Shown: positions 1 through 10,214 of the stretch, piece by piece
How positions within the stretch are numbered: the stretch's first letter is position 1
Layout: the number at the start of each line of letters is the position of its first letter
NCBI GenBank assembly: GCA_036971615.1
Contig: JAYKKR010000003.1
Span: 1,178,001 to 1,242,000 of the forward strand
Direction: 5' to 3'
Length of the DNA stretch: 64,000 bases
DNA from: Amyloporia xantha
Lineage: Eukaryota > Basidiomycota > Agaricomycetes > Polyporales > Adustoporiaceae
Notes under the pieces: model-generated
Told to the model about the DNA's origin: nothing
Database searches by the model: none
The model's input: the letters and a program-made list of their open reading frames with translations, nothing else
Program-made: the position numbers and the translations under genes

Positions 1-737
1 AGTCCTGTGACGTGTTACTCCTCATGCCAGCCCAGAGATAACTTAGATAGTATAAGTAAAACAACAGACCAGATGAGCACCCAGAAGATCAGAGAAAGAG
101 ATGAATAGACCAGAGGTAGCCAAAGTAGAAGTGACAGCAGGACAGCAAACGCAAGAGTGAAGGACTTAGAAGAGAAATGAGTGCAGTGAATGCTGTGGAA
201 TGAAGACGTGGCAGATCATGTGAATATCATGTGACCTTCCCAATAAGGAAGCGTGCCATGGCACGCTTCCTTATATGGAAGGTCACATGACCTTTAACCA
301 GTGCATCATAACATGCTAATTTCTTACATTTAAAGTCTCTGTTACCTCAATATTGCTCATTCTATCCCTGGATGTGGTCTTTTGTATCAATTAGAATGTA
401 CAGAATACATATTCCAAGTGCTATACTGTGTCAATACCACCTTATCATTGCTCTTTTTCATAGTAACTATTTGTCCACTTGTATTCTCTATTATGAGAAC
501 AATTCTACTCTCAGACGTCTTAAGCACAGATTGCTGGTGGAGAAAAATTGTTCTGTCTTCATACTGCTCATATTCTATGATATATTTGTTAGTAATAGTT
601 TTCACTACTGGTAAAGTGAATGGCTTAGCATTTGATTGAAAAACCACTACATTTGGTGTAAATGGTTGGATACATATATATATACCAAACTGTCTGCAAA
701 TATTATGACATGGTTCAGAGTACAAAATTACACAAAA
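1..737. other. AT-rich flank, no recognisable gene
   Basis: I see no convincing gene here. Short overlapping open frames exist on both strands around 372-725, but none has a recognisable domain or splice-consistent extension. The only clear structure is the palindrome at 228-289. The sequence abuts the truncated end of the gypsy pol frame, so it may belong to another repeat into which, or beside which, the retroelement fragment lies. Confidence 0.5.
228..289. repeat. 62-bp near-perfect palindrome
   Basis: Two 29-nt arms (228-256 and 261-289) surround a central CATG that is itself self-complementary, so the symmetry axis lies between 258 and 259. Only two adjacent positions per arm fail to pair. 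The outermost bases read CATGTGACC and GGTCACATG. It could be a cruciform-forming site or the fused ends of a small transposon. Confidence 0.85.
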
Positions 738-3284
738 TCATTGAGTAAGAGATATGTCAAAAAATCTCAAAGCTACCCAAGTTGACCTGGGGTAACCTGA
801 GATGACCTGAGACAACCTGAGAAATCTCAGGTCTGCCAGAGTGACCCAGGTGAACCTAGAGCAAAAGTGTTTTTCCTGATGCAGAAGCCCTTGCTCGGCA
901 TTCCACTCGGTGAAGTCGCGCTGCAGCCGGGGTGGGCCTAGATTCTGAATCTTTTCCAGGGCGTCCGCCACCTCCCGGTCCTTGTCCGAACATTCTCGAA
1001 TCCGCTTTAGCAGTGATCGATCTGCCACAACTGCTGCATGCCCACGCTGCGTGGAGGAAATGCGGAACTGTTCCGGTTTCAGGACAATCTGATCCACGTT
1101 GTCATCGTCATCTCCAACCTGGAGGTCCGGGCGACGAGACAAGGCGTCAGCCTTTCCATTCGACTTGCCCGACTTGTGAGTGATAGTGAAATCGAAGCGG
1201 GACAGGTACAGAGCCCATCTCGCTTGTCGTCGTGTGAGGTGCTGAGCTGTGCGCCAATACTCGAGGTTCTTATGATCCGAAAGGATCTCGAACGTGTTAG
1301 GACAACCCTCGAGGTAGTGACGCCAGTCTTCCAAAGCTTCGATTATCGCTAGCATCTCCTTGTCGTAGATCTCGTAATTACGTTGGGCGGAATCCATGCC
1401 CCGAGATCGGTAGGCCACCGGATGCCACTTGCCATCCTCCTGCTTTTGCGAAAGTACGCCACCGGTTGCGTACCCAGAGGCATCCACCTCTAGCCGCGTT
1501 TCCCGGTCTTGGTCATACAGTGCTAAGACAGGTGTGGTGCTAAAGCAGCGTTTCAGCTCCTCGAATGCAGACTGCTCTTCCTCACCCCACTGCCAGGGTA
1601 CGTTCCCAGTTAGACGATCAAGGGGTTGCGTGATCTTTGCAAAATCCTTGATGAAGCGACGATAAAAGTTGGCAAACCCTCGGAATTTTTGGATGTCTTT
1701 AACATTCCGAGGGGTGGGCCACTCCATGACTCCGCGGATCTTTGCAGGATCCATCGCCACTTCACCATTCCCTACAATCATGCCTAAGTAGTCTGTTTTA
1801 GGAACATCCCACTCGCACTTCTCCGGTTTCAGAAAGAGATCGTTTTTCTGAAGGCGACGCAATACCTCACGGGTGACTTTCTCATGCTCCAGCTTGTCCA
1901 TAGAGAAGATGAGAATGTCATCGAGATAGACCGTGAGTTTTCCCTCCGCAATGAGATCTCCGAAGATGTCATTCATCATTGCTTGGAAAGTCGCCGGAGA
2001 ATTGGTGAGGCCAAAGAACATAACCGATGGTTCGTACAACCCTCGATTAGTTACAAACGCAGCCTTCCATTCGTCTCCGAGTTTGATCCGTACATTATTA
2101 TACCCCCATCGGATGTCGAATTTGGTAAAGATCGAGGCGCCTTTGAGTTTGTCGACAAGTTCCGAGATCAAGGGCAGTGGGTAACGATTTTTGACCGTGA
2201 TCTCATTAAGCCGTCGGTAGTCCTGTACGGGTCGAAGTGATCCATCCTTCTTTTTGATGAAGAAGAAGGGAGAGGATATGGGCGACTTCGATTCCCGTAT
2301 ATAACCTTTGGCTAGCTGTTCCTTAAGGAACTTGTCTAACTCGCCTTGTTCGTTGTGCGACAGTGGGTATACCCTCGAATGGAACATTTTTGCGTCAGGA
2401 ATCAGCTCTATAGCATGATCATAAGGTTTATGCTCCGGAAGTCGTTCCGAGGCTTCTTTGGAGAAGACCTTCAAGAACTCGTGAAACTTTTCCGGCACCA
2501 TTTCCTCGACGCTTTTGACTTCTCGCTTCTTGTACTCCTCTTCAGCTAGGACCTGTGAATAGGTATGTCCTGCTGCAACATACAGTTGTGGAGCGCCAGG
2601 GAGGTTGACACCACGCTCCCAGGCTTCAAGAAGGTCGTCTTCGTCCCATTCGACTTTTGGATCCAACTCCGTTTCCTCCTCAGGTGATACTTTACTACGT
2701 ACCTTACCCTTGGTTGACCATTTGGCTTTCCGCAAACGTTTCTGCGCCGTGGGCCTGTCCCCCGTATCACGCGTAGACGCTGCATGTTCCGCCTGGCCAA
2801 TCTGTCGGGCTTGACACGCTTCAGGACACCTATCTAACCTGAACGAGCCACTCTCCCAATTGATATTAGGATTATGCTCGCGAAGCCAATCGAGCCCGAT
2901 TATGACATCTTCAGGCCCGATGTCCGTTACCGTAAATACCATCTTCTCGATATGGTCTCCTATCTGCATCTGTAGCACGGCTACGTCTGTGATGCTTCCG
3001 TTCTTGTTGAGCGATCCATCGATATTATATAGTGGAATGGGGCGCCCCAACTTCCGTGTTCGTACGTTGTTCTCTTTTACGAACCGCTCGTGAATAAACT
3101 TTGTGGTGGCACCGCTGTCCACCATGGCGATTATATCTTTCTGCCGTTTTTCGCCAATTATCCGTACTGGAATATGAAAATGTTGCGAACCATGATCTAT
3201 TTCATATACGTTTGCAGATTGTAGTACAGAAAATCGATTCGAGGAGGGCCCAGCGCACACGGCAGCGAGCGTGGACCGAATCAA
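738..3284 (-). pseudogene. Gypsy Pol: PR-RT-RNase H, integrase lost
   Basis: This frame of about 848 codons encodes the enzymes of a gypsy element. It has an aspartic protease with a DSGA active site (residues 56-59), a reverse transcriptase with the catalytic YLDD box (453-456), and an RNase H domain with an EVDASGYATGG-type first aspartate and the DHKNLEYW motif. The linker after RNase H is present, but the HHCC zinc finger and DDE core of integrase are not. From about 864 to 738 the frame reads arbitrary sequence containing short CCTGAG repeats. There is no pol ATG at the junction (the first codon is TTG). Expression would therefore need -1 frameshifting on the T5 run at the end of gag. 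I call it a pseudogene because integrase is missing, although RT itself is uninterrupted. Confidence 0.85.
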
Positions 3285-4507
3285 AAACGCTCCTCCTTCA
3301 TTGCGCGATACTGCCCCAACTCCTCCCGCATGGACTTTACCTCATTGGCCAATGCAGACACAGATGCTAACATAGCCGAGAGATCTCCCGGCGTCTGCTG
3401 CACAACTTGTGCCTGTTCGGGCTGAGCGCTTGGCGTTGCTGCGCTTGTAGCAACCGTAGCTCGCACACCCTGGCGCGGAGTGTAAGGCTTGTCCTTGCAG
3501 GTAGGACAGTCCTTCCGACGATACCCTGGCTTCCCGCAACCGTAACAGGAGCCGTTGAATTTTCCATCACCAACAGCCGCGATAGTAGAAGAAGCGGCGG
3601 TCTGTTGGCGACCTTGTGACGTACGAGCCCCACCCCGCGCGAACATATTGAGATCCGGACGGCGTGCGCGGCTTATGTCAAGGATCTGTTCTACTGCCAG
3701 GACTCGTTTTTCTGCGCTAACCCAATCGTCGAAAGGTTCGAGCTCGATCTTGCGGTAGATGCGTGAGGGGATGCCGCTAAGGTACTTGTCACGGAGTTCT
3801 AGCTTTCCGTAGCCAGAACGATCCGCCGGACCCTTGAATTGTGCGGAGAACTGTGCGGCAGTTCTCGAGTCGCGCAAGTTACGAGCGCAGATTTTGGTGA
3901 GCTCGACTTGTGCGGCAGCTGCGTCGTCGAGATGTCCGAAGCGGGCGGTGAAGGTGTCGGTGAAGGCCTTACGCGTGGCGAAAGGGGTGCGGCCAGCTGC
4001 GTAGTCCGCCAGGAAAGGAGTGCCCCATTCGCGGGCTTTTCCGTCAAGAAGACTGATCGCGACCTGGACCTGTAGCTTGACGGAAGCTAGGTCCGTATTG
4101 TAGTCGAGATACTCCGAGAGTTGGGCGAGGTACCGTTTACATTCCACAACGCTCTCGCCATCGTAGCGTTGGGGAAGGAGAAGCTTCGCAATGCCTTTGT
4201 CGACAGCCATTACCGTCGCGGGGGAGGTCGTAGTTTGCTGCGAGGGCGGAGGCGGTGGTTGTTGCTGCGAAGCGGTCGTGTGACGCGAACGTGAAGCGTG
4301 CTCGCTCCTTGGTCCTGCGGGATGTTGGACACGCCGGATAGGAACAAATCGATTGTTCGGGGAAGGCTCGGTAACGGAGCGTGGGGTTCGATTGGGACAC
4401 GGTTGTCGGGGACAATCGAACCAGTTGTTTTCCTCGAAATAACAGTCGGTTTGGTCCTTGGTGTCGAAGGCGTGAACGAGTCCGTGACAGTGGAGTTCTT
4501 CTGCCAC
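3281..4507 (-). CDS. Gypsy Gag polyprotein with altered zinc knuckle
   Basis: Structural capsid/nucleocapsid protein of the gypsy element. The frame is open from 4507, but that position is a GTG. The first in-frame ATG is at 4210, immediately before the conserved retrotransposon Gag domain, so the true start is uncertain. The N-terminal part is rich in Pro, Ser, Gln and Thr. A retrotrans_gag-like region follows, with an 'AREWGTPFLADY' helix, then a single C-terminal knuckle encoded at 3506-3547. The knuckle has the spacing C-x2-C-x4-[H]-x4-C, but the histidine position is tyrosine (codon TAT instead of CAT). The stop codon at 3281-3283 overlaps the first codon of the pol frame, which is in the -1 register. 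Confidence 0.85.
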   Translation of the reverse strand: MAEELHCHGLVHAFDTKDQTDCYFEENNWFDCPRQPCPNRTPRSVTEPSPNNRFVPIRRVQHPAGPRSEHASRSRHTTASQQQPPPPPSQQTTTSPATVMAVDKGIAKLLLPQRYDGESVVECKRYLAQLSEYLDYNTDLASVKLQVQVAISLLDGKAREWGTPFLADYAAGRTPFATRKAFTDTFTARFGHLDDAAAAQVELTKICARNLRDSRTAAQFSAQFKGPADRSGYGKLELRDKYLSGIPSRIYRKIELEPFDDWVSAEKRVLAVEQILDISRARRPDLNMFARGGARTSQGRQQTAASSTIAAVGDGKFNGSCYGCGKPGYRRKDCPTCKDKPYTPRQGVRATVATSAATPSAQPEQAQVVQQTPGDLSAMLASVSALANEVKSMREELGQYRAMKEERF

Positions 4508-4699
4508 GATGGATGGAGGAAGGGGAGGTGCGCGTACGTAAAGAAGACCGTTTGACTACGTAGCTACGGCGCCCGAGAGAACCCCGAGTGGTTCGCAATT
4601 CACGTGGGACCCAGTACAGCTTTTGATTATTTTGCTGCAGGAATCTAGACCACGCGTTGGTCAACCCAACAAGAGACGCCCACTGAAGTGCAGTCTCTG

Positions 4700-6133
4700 A
4701 AAGCTCGTTCCACTACGAGGTGGCGATGTGTCTACGTGCGGGGGATGGCGTCACGAGCACCGAGTTCCCGACTTTGTATCGTAACGGTAATCGAAGTATA
4801 GTAAGGGTGCGCACCACCCAACCTATGGAAAGGGATTGAAAGATGAACGCCGGCGGCGATGGGCAGTTTCGACCTAATGTCGCGACTTAGAGTCGAGCGA
4901 CAGGGGAAGAACAAACCTAAAAGGCCGAGGGCGTTCGACTGGGTCTTACTGAAGCGATGACGAGCTATGCTCAAGTCTAAGGCTAGGGACAAGTTAAATA
5001 GAGCGTAAGTAGAAGTAAGTAAGTACAAGCAGGGCTGGGCTTACCTAGGGACAAGAGGTCGAAACTGAAGTCCCCAGGCAGAGGCGTGCTACCTTATATA
5101 CTGCAAGAGTTCAGGGCAGGCTATCTACATGGTCCGTGCGCAGGTGGTCTGTGCGCAGCCTGAGTAAGCAGGCTATGAGTCATAAGTGATGTCGTGAGCG
5201 GAGCCCGGCGGGGCCCGAGGTCGGCCGGCACCGTGCTTAAGTAAACGTCTGTAAAGGGAAGGCGGGACAGAGTCCGTGGGAAAGGGACATGTGACCTGTA
5301 ATGGTCGACGCGTCTAAGTCCATGAACAGGGAGCTCGCTGTATTCGTGTATCGTAGAATGGCCGTTCGGATAAGAGGGGAAAATAACGATGAGTAAAAGG
5401 AGAAAATCGTCCGTATATAGAAAGGAAGAAACGCTCGATGTCAACTCGTGACAGTACTTGACGTCGTCTGATCCTGCGTTGTGTCAATGCGCATGGTATG
5501 TGTGCCCAAGGCTATCCGTAGAAAACCAGCTGATGCTCTCGCTTTGAGAGCTAAATCGGTAGCTCGTATATGGCGAAAGCACTGACGCTAAAGGCCGTTT
5601 CTTCATCGTGTTCCGCAGGTGTGGCCAGGCTGTAACAATTCATAGCATCAGAACTTACCAGTAGTTGTTTTGGCTAAAACCGTTTGACTGTACATCCTTG
5701 ACGGTGAGGGACAATACTGCGTGCCAAGACGCTAAAACAGGCCAAACGTTCCGAGATCAATACATTAAAGCCAGTGACAAGTAATAATCAATAATCTAGT
5801 GTCGCAACACGACTGGCCATACGCGGCGCGGTCTCACTGATAGAGGACCGAAGACGACTTCCAAGGCACCTTCGGACATCTCTACTACAGCTGCTATGTG
5901 GTCCTGGGTTGGCGACAATATGTGTAGCCTGTAGCCCATCAACAGGCCACCGCAGGCCGAGCGCGCAGCTCCCCGGCCATGACTGCTGGTACCTAATAGG
6001 AATCCGGCCCCCCGCATGTGCCACAGCACCGCTGTGTATCAGAACGCACGGACGAGCATTAGACCTTGGCGCACAATGAGCCATCTCTACAACGATCTCC
6101 GCTCCCTATGCATGGCACGCACCCCCACAGAGA
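4700..6133. other. Putative 5' LTR/leader then intergenic DNA
   Basis: The stretch between gag and the mannosyltransferase gene has no coding region I can support. The part nearest gag carries the minus-strand TATA-like box near 5100 and is probably retroelement leader and LTR. From about 5,500 to 6,133 I see only short open frames and assign it as 3' flank of the GT15 gene. Confidence 0.4.
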
Positions 6134-8141
6134 TCATTTGTATATCCGCTCCCACTTCCGCATGCACGAGTAAGCTTGATAGTCTATCCACACGCCAACA
6201 GTATGAGAATCGATAAATAGCGCGATGCGTTCATGCAGATGTGAAACGTGATACTCACCGAAGCTGCGCCAGCCACGACAACTGCATTGCTTTTTCTTGA
6301 TGACGCCAGCACCGTGCGGGCAATGGGTGAACGGATGGTGCTCATAGCCGATCTCGTCAAAGAAGTGCACTTGATCCTTGCTCAGGAAGAGCGCCGCAGC
6401 GATACTGTGAACCGGCGCGTCGCCCCAGCGCTTCATGGGGTCGGAATCAGCTTATGCGCTTCGCCACAGGCTTCGGAGAACGAAGAGCTGCGACAAACCT
6501 CGTAGTAGAAACCACCGTGTTTGTCGAGGTAGTCGAAGAATGTGGAGTAGGCCTCGCCCCGCCAGAAGTCCATATTCGCGATCTCGAAGTTGCTCCAGAC
6601 TAGCGTTGCATTAAATGCGACGGTCATTTAGTGTGCGAGTGTCACAACGCCGATGAGAGAATGAAGAGTACAAAGCGAGACGAGACGCACAGTGGCAAAG
6701 GTTGTATGTTTCTCCGTCATCTTCGGAGAGGAACCCCATCGAATTGTTCGCCGCGACAAAATGCGGGTGCTCAGCGACGAACTCTGCGTGAGCTCGACGT
6801 TAGGAAGTGATGCGCAAATTGATGGACAGGTATCCAGGTACCTTTGACAGTTTGCCACAACGTGGCGATCGTCTTCTCGAATTCGAGAAGGGTGATGGTG
6901 AAGCCTGTGATCGAGAAATGTCCGATAAAGGTCAATCTCGATCAGAAATACTCACTGTGGATGCTTGGATGTGGACGTACCATATACCTTATTTTTCTCT
7001 TCCATGATTAGGAAGGGGTCCTCGTCGACGACGCAGTGAAAGTGTACGTCTGGCCTGAGGGCATTGACGCGATCAGTCATGAGAACGGCGCTTGTACCAA
7101 GTATCGTACGATTGCTCACTCTACTCTCCAATACCACTTGTACTGCTGCAAGATCGGATGGCGGTAGAAGAACTACAATAAAACCACCAGTGAGTCAATC
7201 GCGAAATTTTGACGGCTGGGCTACGCACACCGGAATTAAAGCGGCACATATTCCGATACCTATAATCCCGACAGAAGATCAATATTGATGTTTTACAGCG
7301 AAGACATCGAAGCGGGCATGCTCACGGGACACTGCCTGCCAAATAGACATGAACGTCAGTTAAAGAGCGCACAGAGACCCACAACTCTCCTAACCTGCGT
7401 AGATGATGTCCTCTGCAACCATCTGGTCCCTGCTTTGGGCAGCTTTTTCTTCATCAATCCAACTCGGTTGATACCAATGGTGTGGAGGAATCATCGCGAA
7501 AGTTACCGGCCCTGACACAATGGCGCTCATCTGTCTGATGCACGCACACGCCTATTAGTAAACAGTTCTAGAGCTTACGTTTGAGCGTCGCTTTTTCCCA
7601 AGATTACTCACTCTTTGAATTCCTTGCTGAAGGGCATGTTATTCAAGAAGAGCCACGGATAACCGAATTGCCGGTTGAATTTCTCTTCCAGCTCGCGCAC
7701 GCTCTGCTTTGCCTGCTCGAGTTCGTTGTTCCGCGCCAGCATGAGTAGAGTGGCGTTCGCACGGCGCGTGCCGTTGTTCAGGATCCCTTCGGCATTGGTG
7801 CCTGCGAGGGTTTGAGAAGAACTGTTGCCAGTCAACTTGGGGTCGAAGGTCGCTGTGGCGGAAGCTACGGATTTCAACGATGATGAGGAAGAGGTAGAGG
7901 CTGAAAATGAGAACGGTTTCCGAAGGTCAGACATAAGATCTGTGCCACCGACGCGTTTGTAAGAGAAGGTGAAGACGGTGAAAAGGGCAGTCTAAAGAAG
8001 ATGGGGAAGGATGTGGCTTCATTTTGATGGTCTCAGAATGAAGCGAAGACGTACAAGTGATAAGATGAGGACAAGGAGAGCTCGCATCGTCCTGTTGAGC
8101 CTAAACGAACGCAGAGCGGCTAGGATGACTGCAGAAGACAT
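6134..8141 (-). CDS. GT15 alpha-1,2-mannosyltransferase (KRE2/MNT1/KTR family)
   Basis: Golgi type II membrane enzyme that transfers mannose from GDP-mannose in O- and N-glycan elongation. I assemble 12 exons: 8141-8055, 7991-7612, 7534-7395, 7335-7326, 7259-7229, 7172-7120, 7054-6981, 6904-6842, 6783-6691, 6599-6499, 6430-6259 and 6183-6134, giving 417 aa with all phases consistent. Residues 20-40 form the signal-anchor helix (MRALLVLIL...), created by joining exons 1 and 2. Family motifs follow in order: RANATLLMLARN, HHWYQPSWIDEEKA, MCRFNSGFFYRH, YWRVEPDVHFHC (the Glu-Pro-Asp Mn/GDP-mannose site), NLCHFWSNFEIANMDFWRG, RWGDAPVHSI, HFFDEIGYEHHPF and a C-terminal SCMRKW. Exon 4 is only 10 nt long and restores the conserved GS-x-x-YR segment. 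Length is normal for the family. Neighbours are unrelated. Confidence 0.93.
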
Positions 8142-8669
8142 GCCGCAGAGGTAGACTGTGCGCGTAGTGATGTTCAGGGGTAGAAATGGAAGAAGGGGGA
8201 ATCCTTCGCTTCAAGCAAAACGCGGCGGTTTCTTGACCTCAAACCGCAGCTTGCACAGCAAAACTGCGAGATGGGACCGACACCGAGTCGGGCGGCGGTG
8301 TACGTGGTATTCTTACCTGTCTCACGAACGAGTAAACGTCAGGGCCTGCAAATGTAAGGATTCTACATACCTGCCACAAACAAGGCTAGAAGAGAGATAC
8401 ATGTACGATGGAAAGCCAACGAGCGCACAGAGACTACTAAATAATGGAGCAGCTGCGGCTGAGACTTCGCGCCTGCTGCGCAGCGCCGGTAACGAACGTT
8501 GGGCACATCTCATTTTTAGAAACAATCTAGATCTACTAAGCGGCAGATTCCGATCGGGTGACGATGGGCGTTTCTGTAATGGATTGAACCACGTGGTTTG
8601 CGCGTGTGCAACGACTACGGTGTACACTGAACTCTCCTGTGGACCTCATCTTCCTCTGCAGCTGTCGCC

Positions 8670-9185
8670 ATGTCTAATGTCGATTTCGAGACTGCTGTAA
8701 AGCAGGAAGAGACCTATCTGCGGGCTGTGCATCCAACACCAGAGGACATCCCAGGGTGCATGAAGCTCTTCGACGACTTTCTCGCATGCAATAGTGAGTA
8801 CCCCGTTTTCCTATTCGGCTTGTCCAATTGAATGTCAAATTGGTCACAGTCATGGGAGTGCAGCTCAAATCCCTCTATCGATACGGCCACATGTCGGTCT
8901 GTGGAGCGAAACTGGACGACTTCAAGTACTGCATGAGCATCAAGTCCATGCACCCGGAAGAGAAGCGGGACGCATGGCTCCGACGGCGGGCGGAATGGTG
9001 GGCACGTCGACGGCTGTCGAAGAGCAGTGAAGATGTGTGGGATATTAGGACGTGAGTCGGCCGCTGTCTGTTGTGCACGTTCGTCTGCTCTGCTGACGCA
9101 TTAAGGGGTAAGGGAACCGCTCAAGGACTTTCCCCCTGCAAGGCCAGACTTGACCAGTAATTCAAATAGTACCTCTATTGATTAA
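8670..9185 (+). CDS. EMI1: Emi1-like DUF3128 twin-CX9C protein
   Basis: Three exons (8670-8793, 8850-9051, 9113-9185) give 132 aa. The core has two CX9C motifs, CMKLFDDFLAC and CGAKLDDFKYC, separated by a short 'LYRYGHM' linker. This is the coiled-coil-helix arrangement of DUF3128/Emi1 proteins, and proteins of this type are typically imported into the mitochondrial intermembrane space by disulfide relay. The last exon adds the conserved proline-rich tail EPLKDFPPARPDL. Without the final intron the frame would stop right after 'WDIRT', so the conserved tail is the argument for the third exon. Yeast Emi1 is linked to early meiotic induction and respiratory function; that role is transferred from family knowledge and not visible here. 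Confidence 0.88.
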
Positions 9186-10214
9186 TGCCACGACGCGCAG
9201 CATGGTGGCGTGCTCTCCCATACATGCTTTATTTATTCCTTGTCTGAAGTTGTGATCGGCGGCCGGGGAATTGGATGCAGGCGGTATGTTACTTCTTGAG
9301 ACTTTAGCTGAAGGAACATTTCAGTGCAAATTTTTATCCGGTCAGACCCTTCCTGTCTTCTCACCGAGGTCAGGGTCCAACTAGTTCCCGCTGCATCATG
9401 TTGCCCTCACTACGACGGCATGGTTCTCGATATACCAATATCACACGCAGACAGGCTTTCATCAGCGTCCTGTCCAAAGCGATGTATCACAGGTTGTGTA
9501 TTCTGCGCAGCAGTGCCAAGGCCAACTGTTCGGTCCCGTGGTTGTGTTTCTTCCCCGATCAGATGGCTGGTCGAAGTTCTCATCAGTGTTCGCAAAGACC
9601 CGTCTAGACGGGGTTTATACCGGCGTTAGTCGGGTCTAGACGAGGAGTCAAGACGGCGACGAAGGGGTCTACGGCAGTCACCGGTGGCTGTCGGACAAGA
9701 GGCGTGACCGTCCCTCGGCCCGCTTACCACGTGACGAAAATGGCCTGCCCCGCCAGCAGAATCATATCACGTGCATTGACCCCGTCTAGACGGGGGTCAT
9801 AGACCCCGTCTATGGCCTTGGGGTCTAGACGGTCAAGGCCTATTGACCCGACCTTTCGTTCACTGGTTCTCATGGTACGATAAATACCCGGACCGCACGA
9901 TTGAGGAGCAAGATCTTATCCATCTCGCCTACTCTGGGAGTGTCGCAATTTGCGTTCTCAAGCCTCCTCCCAGCGTTGTATCCACAAGCGGGTCATTTTT
10001 CGATGGATACCATGGCACGAGAAGGTAAGAAGCATTCGAAATTTCAAACCGCATATTGTACAGCGTAACAAAGACAGCGCAGAATATTGCGACCAAGAAG
10101 TGTGCTCAACATGAGGACAAAGGGTATGTACCAATCGTGATCCGACATCGGATTCTCACTGCTACGTTTTCAGCTCGTGTACAGTTTATCTTATCATACC
10201 TCACAGTTGTGTGG
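9186..10214. other. Intergenic, palindrome-rich, no gene seen
   Basis: This kilobase between two convergent genes contains no coding region I can support. Short open frames at 9324-9629 and 10056-10388 lack domains. The notable content is the cluster of CCCGTCTAGACGGG-type palindromes at 9597-9834. Confidence 0.5.
9597..9834. repeat. Cluster of TCTAGA-centred palindromes
   Basis: At least four copies of a GTCTAGAC core occur in 240 bp. There is a perfect 14-bp palindrome at 9599-9612, a partial copy at 9631-9642, a perfect 16-bp palindrome at 9780-9795 and another core at 9820-9832. A broken copy (CCCCGTCTATGG) lies at 9804-9815. The last pair sits inside a further inverted repeat (GGCCTTG ... 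CAAGGCC). Cores alternate orientation and the intervening GC-rich sequence is unrelated to neighbouring genes. The cluster may be a degraded foldback element. Confidence 0.7.

Larger units (their letters stand above)
738..5110 (-). mobile_element. Truncated Ty3/gypsy LTR retrotransposon
   Basis: A minus-strand retroelement with gag (4507-3281) followed by a pol frame (3284-738) ordered protease, reverse transcriptase, RNase H, which is the Ty3/gypsy order. The integrase domain and 3' LTR are absent, because pol similarity stops near 864 and the frame runs on into unrelated repetitive sequence. Upstream of gag, a TATATAAGG-like box on the minus strand near 5100 lies where a 5' LTR promoter would be expected. 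I could not define LTR ends or a primer-binding site. With one end missing the element cannot move by itself. Confidence 0.85.

Noticed and set aside
1884..2240. Plus-strand open frames of 80-118 codons across 930-4560
   Set aside because: They lie antisense to the gag and pol coding frames, have no domains and are explained as shadows.
4137..4664. 175-codon minus-strand frame overlapping gag start
   Set aside because: It is in a different register from gag, Arg/Ser-rich without a motif, and ends inside gag. Treated as a by-product of the GC-rich gag N-terminus.
8158..8700. 180-codon plus-strand frame upstream of the Emi1-like gene
   Set aside because: It begins with GTG, has no domain, overlaps the start of the supported gene in another frame and occupies its promoter.
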